Shown here: piece by piece, positions 1 through 8,950 of the stretch
Numbering within the stretch: the first letter of the stretch is position 1
How the letters are laid out: each line of letters opens with the position of its first letter
Assembly (NCBI GenBank): GCA_009760855.2
Contig: WPIO01000102.1
Location: 622,001 to 686,000 of the forward strand
From: Cristatella mucedo
Lineage: Eukaryota; Bryozoa; Phylactolaemata; Cristatellidae
DNA length: 64,000 nt
Direction: 5' to 3'
Program-made: the position numbers and the translations under genes
The notes under the pieces: model-generated
The model's input: only the letters and a program-made list of their open reading frames with translations
The model's database searches: none
Told to the model about the DNA's origin: nothing

Positions 1-541
1 TAATGCCATTTAGCGGCGAATAATCTACGAAACTTTCATGATTACCAATAATTGTATTATTATTTATAACTTTAACTATAGATCCATCTTTGCGTAAATT
101 TACCCTATCGCCCACAACAATACCACATTGAGCATCTCCCAATTCTGCCCTGCAAAGTGGTGAAAAAAAAGTGCCAATTGTTTTGTTTAAAGCATAGTGT
201 AAGGGAGCAACAAAGACTGTTATCATTTCTAATTCTTGCGTAGTTTTGTAAACGTATCCTTTAATTAAATTTGTTATGTCGCGTGATTCTGTATTATATT
301 GCAAAACTTCAATCAAAGATTCTTGCAAATTTATATCACCCAAATTTACAGCATTAAATTGCACTTTAGAAATTGGATTGCCATCAGTTACACCAGAATT
401 GGCTATTATTTCTATAGAGCATTTATTGCTGTAATTGATATTATTAATGTAAACATCTCCATCATGGGTTGTGTAATAAAGTAAATCTCCAGATGACGTA
501 TAAAGCTTTACTAAAAAAGCCAAACAATAAGATTGATCCAT
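1..541 (-). CDS. GTA/phage minor tail protein, DUF2163 family (partial, runs off the window)
   Basis: I translated this frame by hand. It reads MDQSYCLAFLVKLYTSSGDL, then continues with LYYTTHDGDVYINNINYSNK and a C-AELGDAQCGIVVGDRV segment. This is the pattern of the DUF2163/BR0599 family, the orfg13 position of the Rhodobacter-type gene transfer agent, where it belongs to the tail tip or baseplate. It follows the DUF2460 gene on the same strand with a 4-base gap. An in-frame ATG at 553 would instead overlap that gene. The C-terminus lies outside the window. Family assignment rests on pattern and on the neighbour; whether it still makes a particle cannot be seen here. Confidence 0.75.
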   Translation of the reverse strand, partial: MDQSYCLAFLVKLYTSSGDLLYYTTHDGDVYINNINYSNKCSIEIIANSGVTDGNPISKVQFNAVNLGDINLQESLIEVLQYNTESRDITNLIKGYVYKTTQELEMITVFVAPLHYALNKTIGTFFSPLCRAELGDAQCGIVVGDRVNLRKDGSIVKVINNNTIIGNHESFVDYSPLNGI

Positions 542-545
542 TTTT

Positions 546-1154
546 TTAAGCATTAATTTCTAATAAAGATAGATTTTTAACATCATACACATCAGCAGAA
601 ACAGCAGAAATTGGTAAAAAATCAGTATCAAATCTAACAGGAACATCAAATTCACAGCTAAATTTTAAAACCGTAGTGTTAATTGGTGCGGTTAAAAAAG
701 TCACCAATCCAGTCAAGTAATCAACATTATACAGATTCGATGAAATTGGATTTTGATCCTCATTTTGATAGATTTGCACGCTACTTCTGGTTGGCTTTGT
801 GATTATTCTAACAACCGATTCTGCACCTATTTGATAGGTCTTGCCAAGCTGCCAAGCATTTTTAAATCCATCCGCCACTCCTAAAATTAACTTTTCACAG
901 GTAAAATCATTCCAATCTTTAAACCTAAAACCATTTGCCATACCTTTACACTTTAAAAATAGTGCAACCAATTGGTTGTATTGATTCTGATTTTTTATAC
1001 TTGAGGTAATGTTGTAAGCCATGCGTGCATTGCTCCAATTACTTGTTCGAGACTCTGAATTTCCCTTAGAAATATTAATATTTGTAGAAAATTTCGGCCC
1101 ACCTATAGCTCCAATTGCAACTTCTGCCGGAAAACTTATATCCAAAAAACTCAT
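546..1154 (-). CDS. GTA/phage tail protein, DUF2460 (TIGR02217) family
   Basis: This is 202 residues, the usual length for DUF2460, the orfg12 position of alphaproteobacterial gene transfer agents. Family hallmarks visible are the N-terminal FPAEVAIGAIGGPKFSTNI, the RTSNWSNARMAYNI segment near residue 40, the FRFKDWNDF motif near residue 76, and a C-terminal FDVPVRFDTD. It is followed directly by the DUF2163 gene, the same order as in the RcGTA cluster. No other GTA genes are adjacent upstream, which fits the scattered GTA genes known in Rickettsiales. The family call is firm; particle production is not claimed. Confidence 0.85.
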   Translation of the reverse strand: MSFLDISFPAEVAIGAIGGPKFSTNINISKGNSESRTSNWSNARMAYNITSSIKNQNQYNQLVALFLKCKGMANGFRFKDWNDFTCEKLILGVADGFKNAWQLGKTYQIGAESVVRIITKPTRSSVQIYQNEDQNPISSNLYNVDYLTGLVTFLTAPINTTVLKFSCEFDVPVRFDTDFLPISAVSADVYDVKNLSLLEINA

Positions 1155-1307
1155 AATTAATAATTAAATAACTTGCAGTGACGGCAATTTTATGATATAT
1201 TGGACTGTGGAAGCATTTTTTATAGATATTTTTTTAAAAATCGCTTGCTATATATTGTAATATTTTTTATACTACTTTTAGTATATTAATTTTTCAGGAA
1301 TAAAAAA

Positions 1308-1646
1308 ATGAATCCTTTAACAACAAATCAGGATCAATACACATATAAGCATAAGCAAGCATCTCCGCCACAGCGTGATATGGCGGCAAATAAAGTGCTA
1401 CCACAGGGATCGTTCGCCGTATATAGTGGTAAGCTAAATGCCCAAACAATTCCTTTAATTCGAGCCGCTCGCATTTCCGCAACAGCAATTTTTAAACCAC
1501 AAAATGATAAATATTATAATACATTAAACGAAATTATGCGAAATGGCATAAAGACGAAAGGCAGTAAATTGCTGGCAAAAAGTGCATTAACAGGCATTCA
1601 TGGCAGTAAAACAAAAATAGGCAGAGTGATTAACTTTACAGCTTAG
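1308..1646 (+). CDS. Hypothetical protein, 112 aa
   Basis: I do not recognise this protein. It is basic and has no obvious signal or membrane segment; the C-terminal half is rich in Lys, Gly and Ser. An AGGA-like ribosome binding site sits about eight bases before the ATG (caggaataaaaaaatg), which supports translation. It stands alone between the GTA genes and tRNA-His. A minus-strand ORF in the same place has poorer composition and no ribosome binding site. It could be a small lineage-specific protein or a remnant of a longer gene. Confidence 0.45.
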   Translation: MNPLTTNQDQYTYKHKQASPPQRDMAANKVLPQGSFAVYSGKLNAQTIPLIRAARISATAIFKPQNDKYYNTLNEIMRNGIKTKGSKLLAKSALTGIHGSKTKIGRVINFTA

Positions 1647-1894
1647 GTTACAAAAAAACTACAGATATAAAGTCAGAATATTGACACAAAATAGGCAATT
1701 CTAAGTTAAGAAAAAATAAGTTATTTATAATAATTTAGAACCAACAACGCAACAGAAACATGCGAAATTAAATATAGTAAATATTTATATTGGCAAAACC
1801 AGCCAAGATAAAAATTGCAAAATTCAGGCAAAATTTATAGCTTCAAGGAAAGTTGCAACAACCACAGATAATTATAATATCTATAGTAAATATG

Positions 1895-1969
1895 GGGCGA
1901 ACGACCGGGATTGAACCGGCGACAGCCAGAACCACAATCTGGTGCTCTACCAACTGAGCTACATCCGCC
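1895..1969 (-). tRNA. tRNA-His (GTG)
   Basis: On the minus strand the cloverleaf starts GGCGGATGTAGCTCAGTTGG. The anticodon stem is CCAGA/TCTGG around loop TTGTGGT (anticodon GTG), and the T arm contains GGTTCGAATCC. The acceptor stem GGCGGAT pairs with GTTCGCC. The base before position 1 is T rather than an encoded G-1, and a full CCA after the discriminator is not encoded. It lies upstream of and opposite to the sppA-hemE-nth operon. Confidence 0.93.
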
Positions 1970-2089
1970 ATCTAAAAGACTCAAGGCTATTAATACCAGC
2001 TATTTTATTTTCAATATAAATTTATTGTTTTTAGTTTATATCTTGAATATTATTTACAGCCCTAATGGAATGCAAAGCATTATCATATA

Positions 2090-3346
2090 TTGTTGAAAAA
2101 AATGCTTAAAATAATATCGAAGATTCTCTCTTCTGTAAAATCTTTTTTTAAAAAAAAATCAATAAAATCTTCGGTCAAAAAAGATTTTTGGCTAAATAAA
2201 GATTTGTGGAGGCAGTCTTTTTTAAGTCTGCATAAAAAAATGGAGGCCACATCAAACATAATTTTATGGCTAAGTGGTGCAAAAATTTTACTCAATACAT
2301 TTAAATTACTCAGAAAATCAACATCAAAGCCAAAAATTCAGCAAAACGGTCATAATATCAAGCACATAGACCAAACGGTAGTTATTACCTATATAAACAC
2401 ACTCAAAACAGACCTCTCTAGGCTGCGAGCCCAGCTTCTATCTTTACTAATGATTGCAATAATTTTGGTTGGAATAATGCTAAACAGAAGGCTAAATTTA
2501 GTACCGCTAAGTTCTCCTTATATAGCAAAAATATATATTCACGGTCCAATAACGGAAGAAAAATTCAATAACAAGGCTTTTTTAAAAGATACGATAGAAA
2601 AAGTCGCACAAGATAAAAAGGCAGTGGCAGTGATTGTTGATATTAATTCCTTTGGCGGCTCTCCCTCAACAGCAGAATTGGTTCACAAATATCTAAGAAG
2701 GCTCTCTTCAACAAAGCTTACTGTTGCATTAATTGAAGATAGTGCACTTTCTGCGGGATATTTTATCGCCTCTGGCTGTGAAAAAATAATCGCCCTAGAA
2801 TCGGCAATGGTTGGCTCAATTGGCGTAATTATTCCCCTTGGCTATGAATTAAGTGATTTAGAAAAAAAACTAGGCATTAAGTCTAGAATTATGGCAACCT
2901 CGGAATTTAAAAATGCCCTATCAACAACCCGCCCTATATCAAAAAACTCAGAACAATACATTAAATCTATTTTGGATGACATGCATATTGTTTTTATAAA
3001 ACATGTTGCGCAACAAAGAAAGCTTACGGCTGAAGATATAGATTTGGTTGCTAATGGCAAAATATTCACTGGCCTTAGAGCCTTACAATACAAACTGGTG
3101 GACGGAATAGGTGATGAAAAATTCTTGGTTGACGCGTGGAAAGAAAAGGGAATTGTGCCGAAAGATGCAAAAGTTGTGGAAATAAATCCTCCAGCACAGC
3201 CAAAAAAAAGCTTAGGTAAAACAGAATCTGATAATTTTATTGGCGACGCATCGGCTCTAATTAAATCACTACTCTCTCTGGTTGAAAAAATAGATAACAT
3301 TGCAAGCAATGGCAAGACATACAGTCCAATCAACATTACCGCATAG
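2090..3346 (+). CDS. Membrane-anchored S49 peptidase (SppA/SohB-like)
   Basis: This is 418 residues. A basic N-terminal region of about 110 residues precedes one membrane segment (roughly residues 118-135, LLSLLMIAIILVGIMLNRR). The S49 protease domain runs from about 148 to 375. The nucleophile is predicted to be the Ser in DSALSAGYFIAS and the general base the Lys in SEFKNALS; VDINSFGGSP and GSIGVI are typical oxyanion and turn motifs. The family cleaves signal peptides or membrane proteins. The long N-terminal extension is unusual, so the true start could be an internal Met such as the one near 2102. The gene ends one base before the hemE start, suggesting co-transcription. Confidence 0.85.
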   Translation: MLKKMLKIISKILSSVKSFFKKKSIKSSVKKDFWLNKDLWRQSFLSLHKKMEATSNIILWLSGAKILLNTFKLLRKSTSKPKIQQNGHNIKHIDQTVVITYINTLKTDLSRLRAQLLSLLMIAIILVGIMLNRRLNLVPLSSPYIAKIYIHGPITEEKFNNKAFLKDTIEKVAQDKKAVAVIVDINSFGGSPSTAELVHKYLRRLSSTKLTVALIEDSALSAGYFIASGCEKIIALESAMVGSIGVIIPLGYELSDLEKKLGIKSRIMATSEFKNALSTTRPISKNSEQYIKSILDDMHIVFIKHVAQQRKLTAEDIDLVANGKIFTGLRALQYKLVDGIGDEKFLVDAWKEKGIVPKDAKVVEINPPAQPKKSLGKTESDNFIGDASALIKSLLSLVEKIDNIASNGKTYSPINITA

Positions 3347-3347
3347 C

Positions 3348-4406
3348 ATGAAAGATATAATTTCCACCCTAACAATCAATCAAAAAAACTCTTCCAGACT
3401 GCCAATTTGGTTTATGAGACAGGCGGGAAGATATTTGCCAGAATACATCAAACTAAAAGAACAAAACCGGCAAAATGGAGGTGATTTTTTGGATATGTGT
3501 TACAATTCTGATATTGCGGCACAAATTACCCTGCAACCACTGCAAAGATTCGATCTTGATGCTGCCATAGTTTTTGCGGATATTTTGGTAATATTGGACG
3601 CCATGGGATTACCCGTCCATTTTATTGAGCATCATGGTCCAGTAGTAGAAAAAATCACAACAACCGAAAGACTGCAAGCCATGCAAGATCTAAATGTTGA
3701 TAATATAAAAATTAGTGCAATTTGTAATACATTGTCAAAGGTTAAAAGAGAAATTAACGCCAATCAAGCACTAATTGGCTTTGCGGGAAGTCCCTTTACC
3801 GTTGCCTGCTACGCAATTTCTGGTGGGAAAATTATTCCAGATGAAATAAGAAAATCACTAATCATTCAAGATGAATTATTTGGCAAATTAATGGCAAAAT
3901 TAGTGCCAAATACAATACAATATCTATTGCGACAAATTGAAAGTGGTGCCACCGCCATTCAGCTATTTGAATCTCACGCTGGCTTGGCTTGTTCAACTTT
4001 GGATAGATATGAATCTTTGGTTATAAAGCCAAATTTACTAATCATGCAAGCCATAAAAGCACAGCATCCAGATATTCCAATAATCTTTTTTCCCAAAGGT
4101 TCTGGGCTATATTACTCTGTAGTAAGCTCCATAGATAATTATGATGTTTTGGGACTAGATGAATCCGTGCCAATTGCATCAATGGAACAATTGCAAAAAA
4201 GCAAAATAATTCAAGGAAATATTGATAATTTTACAGTATGTTATGGCAGCAAGCAGCAAATAAAAAAAGATATAGAGAAGATAATAACCACGGCCTCTAG
4301 GCTAATTTTTAACCTTGGACACGGTGTTTTGCAATACACTCCTGTGGAAAATATACAATTTGCAATAGAATGTGCAAGAGATTTTTATGGTAAATTGTAT
4401 CGATAA
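3348..4406 (+). CDS. hemE: Uroporphyrinogen decarboxylase
   Basis: Converts uroporphyrinogen III to coproporphyrinogen III in haem biosynthesis, in the cytosol. The diagnostic WFMRQAGRYLPEY motif is near the N-terminus, followed by FADI for the substrate Asp and by GFAGSPFTVACY, the second family signature. The late FNLGHGVLQYTPVENI block is also canonical. I start it at ATG 3348 (MKDIISTLT), one base after the sppA stop, not at the upstream in-frame Met at 3300, which would overlap sppA by 46 bases. Length is about 352 residues, normal for HemE. Confidence 0.95.
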   Translation: MKDIISTLTINQKNSSRLPIWFMRQAGRYLPEYIKLKEQNRQNGGDFLDMCYNSDIAAQITLQPLQRFDLDAAIVFADILVILDAMGLPVHFIEHHGPVVEKITTTERLQAMQDLNVDNIKISAICNTLSKVKREINANQALIGFAGSPFTVACYAISGGKIIPDEIRKSLIIQDELFGKLMAKLVPNTIQYLLRQIESGATAIQLFESHAGLACSTLDRYESLVIKPNLLIMQAIKAQHPDIPIIFFPKGSGLYYSVVSSIDNYDVLGLDESVPIASMEQLQKSKIIQGNIDNFTVCYGSKQQIKKDIEKIITTASRLIFNLGHGVLQYTPVENIQFAIECARDFYGKLYR

Positions 4407-4423
4407 TTTTAGCTAACAATCTG

Positions 4424-5062
4424 GTGTTTAGACAGCTTGGTTTTGACGAAATAAACAAAATTTTTGAAATTTTTTCCTCCATAAATCCAAGTCCAAAAAT
4501 TGAATTAAATTATACCAATGAATTTACACTTCTAATTGCAGTGCTGCTTTCCGCACAAAGTACAGATAAGATGGTAAATAATTGCACTGCTGAGTTTTTT
4601 GCCCAATACGATACTCCAGAAAAAGTTTTACAATTAGGAATATTCGGGGTTGAGTACTATATTAAAAAAATTGGCCTTTACAGAAACAAGGCCAAAAATA
4701 TAATCACAATGTCACATCAGCTAATAGAAAAACACAATGGCACAGTGCCAAAAAATTTTAAGGACTTATTAAATCTAGCAGGAGTTGGCAGAAAAACTGC
4801 AGATGTAGTGCTAAACAGCGCATTTGGCCAACCAACAATAGCCGTCGATAGACATATCCACAGAATTGTGCGCAGAATAGGATTAGACGACGGCAAAACT
4901 GTAAACAATGTTGCGGACAATTTACTGCAAAAAATAGATAGCAAATGGCATAAATATGCACATCATTGGTTGGTTTTGCATGGCAGACACACTTGCAAGG
5001 CCGCCAAGCCACAATGTAATAAATGCCCAATTATCAATATTTGTATAATAAATATTGGTTGA
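4424..5062 (+). CDS. nth: Endonuclease III (DNA glycosylase/AP lyase)
   Basis: This base-excision-repair enzyme removes oxidised pyrimidines. The helix-hairpin-helix with catalytic Lys is seen as LAGVGRKTADVVL (about residues 113-125), and the catalytic Asp as AVDRHIHR. The C-terminal 4Fe-4S ligands follow C-x6-C-x2-C-x5-C in CKAAKPQCNKCPIINIC. The 212 residues match the family length. The start codon appears to be GTG at 4424, 17 bases after hemE, so it is probably the third gene of an sppA-hemE-nth operon. Confidence 0.95.
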   Translation: MFRQLGFDEINKIFEIFSSINPSPKIELNYTNEFTLLIAVLLSAQSTDKMVNNCTAEFFAQYDTPEKVLQLGIFGVEYYIKKIGLYRNKAKNIITMSHQLIEKHNGTVPKNFKDLLNLAGVGRKTADVVLNSAFGQPTIAVDRHIHRIVRRIGLDDGKTVNNVADNLLQKIDSKWHKYAHHWLVLHGRHTCKAAKPQCNKCPIINICIINIG

Positions 5063-5513
5063 ACTAAAGTTATATTGCATAAAACACAGCTCTTGCAAAC
5101 ACTATTCATTTTGCAATAAAAAGATCTACAACTATAAATTATATTCCACGCGTGACGTCATAACGTTATAGTAAAAAATCTTTCTTTTTCACTCAAAGAC
5201 AATACGGAACAATAACGATATATTTATAGCCCTAATAAATCGTTTCCTACATTAAATGCCACTATCTTTTTAAATACTTTTGTAAGTAAGCTGCAACCAC
5301 CAAAAGATAATGTTTGCAACGATAATATTAAATATTTTTAAATAAATTTCATGCAATCTACAATTAAGATGGTAATTTTTTACCAGCAATATATAAGAAT
5401 ATTTGAATTATTTTGCCTATCATTAAAATGACATCATTATAATTTGTTTTACAATATTTTATAAAAATCTTGACTATTATTTCGCCCGAATGACTAAAAA
5501 TTCATTCTGACAT
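5063..5513. other. Intergenic region upstream of tRNA-Gly
   Basis: These 451 bases are AT-rich and hold no convincing ORF. A TTGACT at about 5470 with AT-rich sequence downstream is a plausible promoter for the tRNA that starts at 5514. I see no repeats or strong hairpins. Confidence 0.4.
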
Positions 5514-5587
5514 GCGGGTGTAGTTCAATGGTAGAATTCAAGCCTTCCAAGCTTGCTGTGTGGGTTCGATTCCCATCACCCGCTCCA
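5514..5587 (+). tRNA. tRNA-Gly (TCC), integration target of element A
   Basis: The sequence begins GCGGGTGTAGTTCAATGGTAG. The anticodon stem is CAAGC/GCTTG around CTTCCAA (anticodon TCC), the T arm is GGGTTCGATTCCC, and the acceptor CACCCGC pairs with GCGGGTG, followed by T and an encoded CCA. Its last bases also encode, on the other strand, the final codons and stop of the serine recombinase of element A. Confidence 0.95.
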
Positions 5588-7093
5588 TGAGGTAAACTCA
5601 CTCCAATTTACGAAATTATCAAAGGGTTTAGCCAAGGTTACATAATGGTTTTTGCCATCTAACAATAAGTTCGAGAAAATTATTTGTAAAATTCTCTGTT
5701 TTTGTTGATTGCTCGAACTTTTAAATAATGAATGACTGCAAGAAGCTAGGTCTAGCAAGACATCTAGCGTTATTTCAAAGCCTTCGTCTGCGGTGTTTAG
5801 TGATGATAATTCATACTCCAAATCTTCCTGTTTTCTTTTGAGGTGTGTCATGGTTTCGTGTCGTTCATTCGTTGTAATACTCATGTCACTTGCACATCTC
5901 AAATTCCAGTTTTTAATAGACTCACGAATTTTACCAAGCTCTGCATTTATTTGAGATATCTTAATTTCGTAATCACTATGCTTTGACTGAATACAGCCAA
6001 TTAAAGTGGATTTTATCTCCTCTACAATATCTTGCGGCATGCTAATTGATTTAATTACTTTAAACACCTCTTTAAGCAATATGTTTTCATTTGTATTAGT
6101 GCAGTGAGAACAATTTTTACTTCCTTTATTTGGTCTTAAATAAATATACTTTTTCTTTCTAAGGTAAGGGCTATAAGTGCAATTACAATGCTTACACCTT
6201 ACGAGTGTTGAAAATATAAAATCTTGCTTCGTTGTTTTGAATTTTGTATAACTTCTGCCATATTTTACATCCTGACATCTATCAAACAATTCTTTACTGA
6301 TAATCTTTTCGTATTTATGAGGTCTTAATATCTCGTTTCCATCGTCGTCAAAATCTTCAATAAAACCATAATAAAACGGATGACTTGTCATTCTGTCAAC
6401 TTGGCTAACAGATATTCCCCTTCCATTTCGTGTTATAAGTCCCTTTTTGCCATATTTTCTTGCAAGCTCTGGTACAGAAGTTAAACCAGTGGAATATTCT
6501 TCAAGAAGCTCTCTAACAAGAATACTTTTGAAAGAGTCAATCGTTACTTCGCCGTCTTTTGTTAAATAGCCTACTGGAACATGGCCTAAGCTTTCACCAT
6601 TTCTTCTTTTTTCATTAAATCCACGCTTAACATTATCGCTTATTGAATTTGCAAAAGATGCCGCCATCATAACAAACATTTGATAAGCCATTAATTGAGC
6701 AGAATTTGCTTTTTTATCTAAAACTTGATTTTCTCTTAAAAAATGAAGTGTAAGCCTTCCAGCCACTCTTAACTCTTCTAAAATAGGAACTTCCTTAAAG
6801 CTTCTTTGAAGTCTATCGACAGCATCGACAACTAAAGCAATCGGTTCTTTTTGCTTTTTTATAAAATCAATCATTTCATAAAATTGCTCTCGTTCGCCAC
6901 GGGTTGAAGATTCGACAAGCTTGATTTGCTTAATGATTTCAAAACTTTTCTTTGCACAATATGCTTTAATTGTAAAAATTTGAGAATCAAGGGAGTTGTT
7001 GTCTTTTTGCTCTGCACTTGAAACTCTTGCAAATATTACCGCCTTAGTTGGGTTGCTTGTAAGCTGGATTTTTCTTTTTGAATTTTTTCTCAT
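5576..7093 (-). CDS. Large serine recombinase (integrase of element A)
   Basis: This is 505 residues. The N-terminal resolvase domain has the nucleophile in ARVSSAEQ (Ser25), the ESSTRGER segment, and DAVDRLQRSF near residue 90. A recombinase domain follows (PVGYLTKDGEV, SHPFYYGFIEDF). A zinc ribbon comes next (CKHCNCTY and CSHC, near residues 301-335), then a coiled coil rich in Lys and Glu around 370-430. This is the order of large serine integrases that act on short attachment sites. The last codons and TGA lie inside the 3' end of tRNA-Gly. The gene is intact, in contrast to its broken relative at 38571-40115. Confidence 0.92.
   Translation of the reverse strand: MRKNSKRKIQLTSNPTKAVIFARVSSAEQKDNNSLDSQIFTIKAYCAKKSFEIIKQIKLVESSTRGEREQFYEMIDFIKKQKEPIALVVDAVDRLQRSFKEVPILEELRVAGRLTLHFLRENQVLDKKANSAQLMAYQMFVMMAASFANSISDNVKRGFNEKRRNGESLGHVPVGYLTKDGEVTIDSFKSILVRELLEEYSTGLTSVPELARKYGKKGLITRNGRGISVSQVDRMTSHPFYYGFIEDFDDDGNEILRPHKYEKIISKELFDRCQDVKYGRSYTKFKTTKQDFIFSTLVRCKHCNCTYSPYLRKKKYIYLRPNKGSKNCSHCTNTNENILLKEVFKVIKSISMPQDIVEEIKSTLIGCIQSKHSDYEIKISQINAELGKIRESIKNWNLRCASDMSITTNERHETMTHLKRKQEDLEYELSSLNTADEGFEITLDVLLDLASCSHSLFKSSSNQQKQRILQIIFSNLLLDGKNHYVTLAKPFDNFVNWSEFTSWSG
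5579..5588. other. Candidate attachment site at the tRNA-Gly end of element A
   Basis: The sequence cccgctccat spans the acceptor 3' strand and CCA of tRNA-Gly and is repeated at 22011-22020. The recombinase stop codon lies just inside the tRNA (5576-5578). Confidence 0.6.
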
Positions 7094-7302
7094 ATAACAA
7101 TCAAATAATTAATACGATTTAACATAATATAAACAGGATTTTTTTAAAAAGCACGAGTATTTTAGGCATTTTTGCGGAGTTTTTAGGAACGCATTCATTA
7201 CTACAAACTTGGAGCTTTTGCAAAAATTAAAGCTTTTTGCGGGCATTTTTTTGACATAGTCATAATAAAAACAAATAAATTAAAGGTTAAAACTTGAAAA
7301 AC

Positions 7303-8385
7303 TTAAGGGCTCAAATGAGTCCAAAAGCCTTCAATATTCAGAAAGGCACCATATAAATAGCTCCTCTCTAAATTCATTTGTCCACTCGCTTCCTTGATTA
7401 ACTTATGCCAAGGCTTGGACATATTCTTAAAATCTCTCATTCCAAAACCATTTCTTAGCAATTCATAAGCTTGTGCAATTGCTGCTGCTTTTTCTGGTTT
7501 GTATCCTAAATGAATTAAATTTTGAAACGCTGTAAGACATTTATTCTGTGCTGCAATTGCCGAATTTGAGGCATCTTTAACTATGTGCCAAAAATGTAAG
7601 CAAATTTTTTGTGCTAATTCTTTGTTAAATAAGTTTTTAAATGTAGGCTCTGGATATTCAGTTTCCATTTTTAAAAACACATCATCTTTTAGTTTATCCA
7701 TATCATTTATTCTAAACTCCATTCTAAAAACCTCCTCACCTTTTGCTTTATCTAAAAACTCAGATTGTATTTTATTTTGCCTTTCAAAAGCTCTTTTTTC
7801 GCTTAACTTTGTTGCCGTGTGTAAGTCTTTCATTTTATCGTAAAAGCTCAATTCATAACTACTGGCGTGGTATCTAACAATTTCACCATTGTTTTTATAA
7901 TGAGACTTACTTAAATCTAATCGCCTTGAAATATCGGCTTTCTCTAAAATTCTTAAAATTTCATAGCATGTTGAATATTGAGTGATGACGAGGTTTTTAC
8001 TGTAATGAATTCGAATAACTTTTGCATTTATTAATACACTTTGTTCAACTTCAACAGCCATTGAAAGCAAGACATCTTGTAAAGCGTGAATTATTATATC
8101 AAAATGTTCCTCTGTTACTTCTTCAAAGTTATTGCCAAATATTAGCTTTGGAATTGAAAATTCTATCAATAATGAAATGCTAATTCCATTTTGAATTATT
8201 TTTTTAGATATTGTAAGCTTTGGTTTATAAATTCCAGATTCAAGCTCTGAATTACTGCAATTTTGATAACACCTACAGTCACTGCCGAAGCGACTTAATG
8301 CGTTTCTTGCATCTGGATTAAATCTTGATGTATCAAGAACTTTAAAACTACCTATCGGAATTATTATCATTATCGTATCTATCAT
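7303..8385 (-). CDS. Putative rolling-circle replication initiator (Phage_CRI/G2P-like)
   Basis: This is 360 residues. The N-terminus MIDTIMIIIPIG and the central block YHASSYELSFYDKMKDL, followed by RMEFRIND, resemble replication initiators of filamentous phages and small plasmids (Phage_CRI/gene II type), where the YDK block and an EFR strand belong to the catalytic fold. The Tyr nucleophile could not be assigned with confidence. It overlaps the end of the SpoVG-like gene by 38 bases; Met at 8370 is an alternative start. A Rep next to an integrase would let an excised circle copy itself. The match is by pattern only. Confidence 0.55.
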   Translation of the reverse strand: MIDTIMIIIPIGSFKVLDTSRFNPDARNALSRFGSDCRCYQNCSNSELESGIYKPKLTISKKIIQNGISISLLIEFSIPKLIFGNNFEEVTEEHFDIIIHALQDVLLSMAVEVEQSVLINAKVIRIHYSKNLVITQYSTCYEILRILEKADISRRLDLSKSHYKNNGEIVRYHASSYELSFYDKMKDLHTATKLSEKRAFERQNKIQSEFLDKAKGEEVFRMEFRINDMDKLKDDVFLKMETEYPEPTFKNLFNKELAQKICLHFWHIVKDASNSAIAAQNKCLTAFQNLIHLGYKPEKAAAIAQAYELLRNGFGMRDFKNMSKPWHKLIKEASGQMNLERSYLYGAFLNIEGFWTHLSP

Positions 8386-8647
8386 AAACTTTACTCATTA
8401 CATCTTCTAACTTGTTAAAAATAGCCTCTTCGATTAGATTTGAGGCTTCTTTTGTGATTGAGTGAAAAATATCAAAGGCTCCTTTTTTCGGATATAAAAT
8501 TCTATAGCCTTCGGCATTAAGCTTATTATAAACTGCAATTGAACCTAGGTAAATTGAATTATCAATTACAACGCTTGCAAAACCTATTAAGCCGTTATTG
8601 GGTTTGATGATTTCAATTTTGACTTCGGAAACGAATACTTTACTCAT
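8348..8647 (-). CDS. SpoVG-family nucleic-acid-binding protein
   Basis: This is 99 residues. It carries the SpoVG fold pattern: an EVKIEIIKPNNGLIGFASVVID opening, a central strand ending in LYPKKG, and a helix SITKEASNLIEEAIFNKL. SpoVG proteins bind DNA and RNA and act as small regulators. Its relative in element B (36639-36923) shares NGLI-FAS-VID, SIA, KLNAEG-R and EEAIF-KLE. The short Glu-rich gene lies just upstream and the Rep-like gene downstream, so this is backbone rather than cargo. Confidence 0.8.
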   Translation of the reverse strand: MSKVFVSEVKIEIIKPNNGLIGFASVVIDNSIYLGSIAVYNKLNAEGYRILYPKKGAFDIFHSITKEASNLIEEAIFNKLEDVMSKVYDRYDNDNNSDR

Positions 8648-8658
8648 AATCTAAAAAA

Positions 8659-8802
8659 TTATGAATTAAAGATTTCTCTTCCTGTGCGGATTTCTATAAG
8701 AAGCTTAAAAAGATTGACTAACCTTTCAGACGCCTCCTTTTCTTCCTTTTCTTGAATTTCACCTTCGTAAAGGTCAAATATCATTTTTTCTAATTGTGAC
8801 AT
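8659..8802 (-). CDS. Small acidic helical protein of the element backbone
   Basis: About 47 residues from the Met at 8802 (MSQLEKMIFDLYEGEI); a longer start at 8844 gives a Cys-rich head that looks unreal. It consists of one or two charged helices. Element B has a counterpart at 36464-36658 in the same place, immediately before its SpoVG-like gene, with a similar L-LIxLYxxxI pattern. Conserved position and length argue that it is real; function unknown. Confidence 0.6.
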   Translation of the reverse strand: MSQLEKMIFDLYEGEIQEKEEKEASERLVNLFKLLIEIRTGREIFNS

Positions 8803-8950
8803 AAAACAACAAAATAATTTAGTTGCTTTAAATATCATACACATTTTTTCTATTTGGAGCAGCTAAGCTAGTAAATTCATTTACTCAGCTAGCAGAAGAA
8901 CATGACAATAGTGAGTATTTATGGGGTGTTTTGGAGTTGAGTTGCTTGAA

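Noticed and set aside
2842-3375. 177-codon minus-strand ORF
   Set aside because: It lies wholly opposite sppA, whose catalytic motifs are clear.
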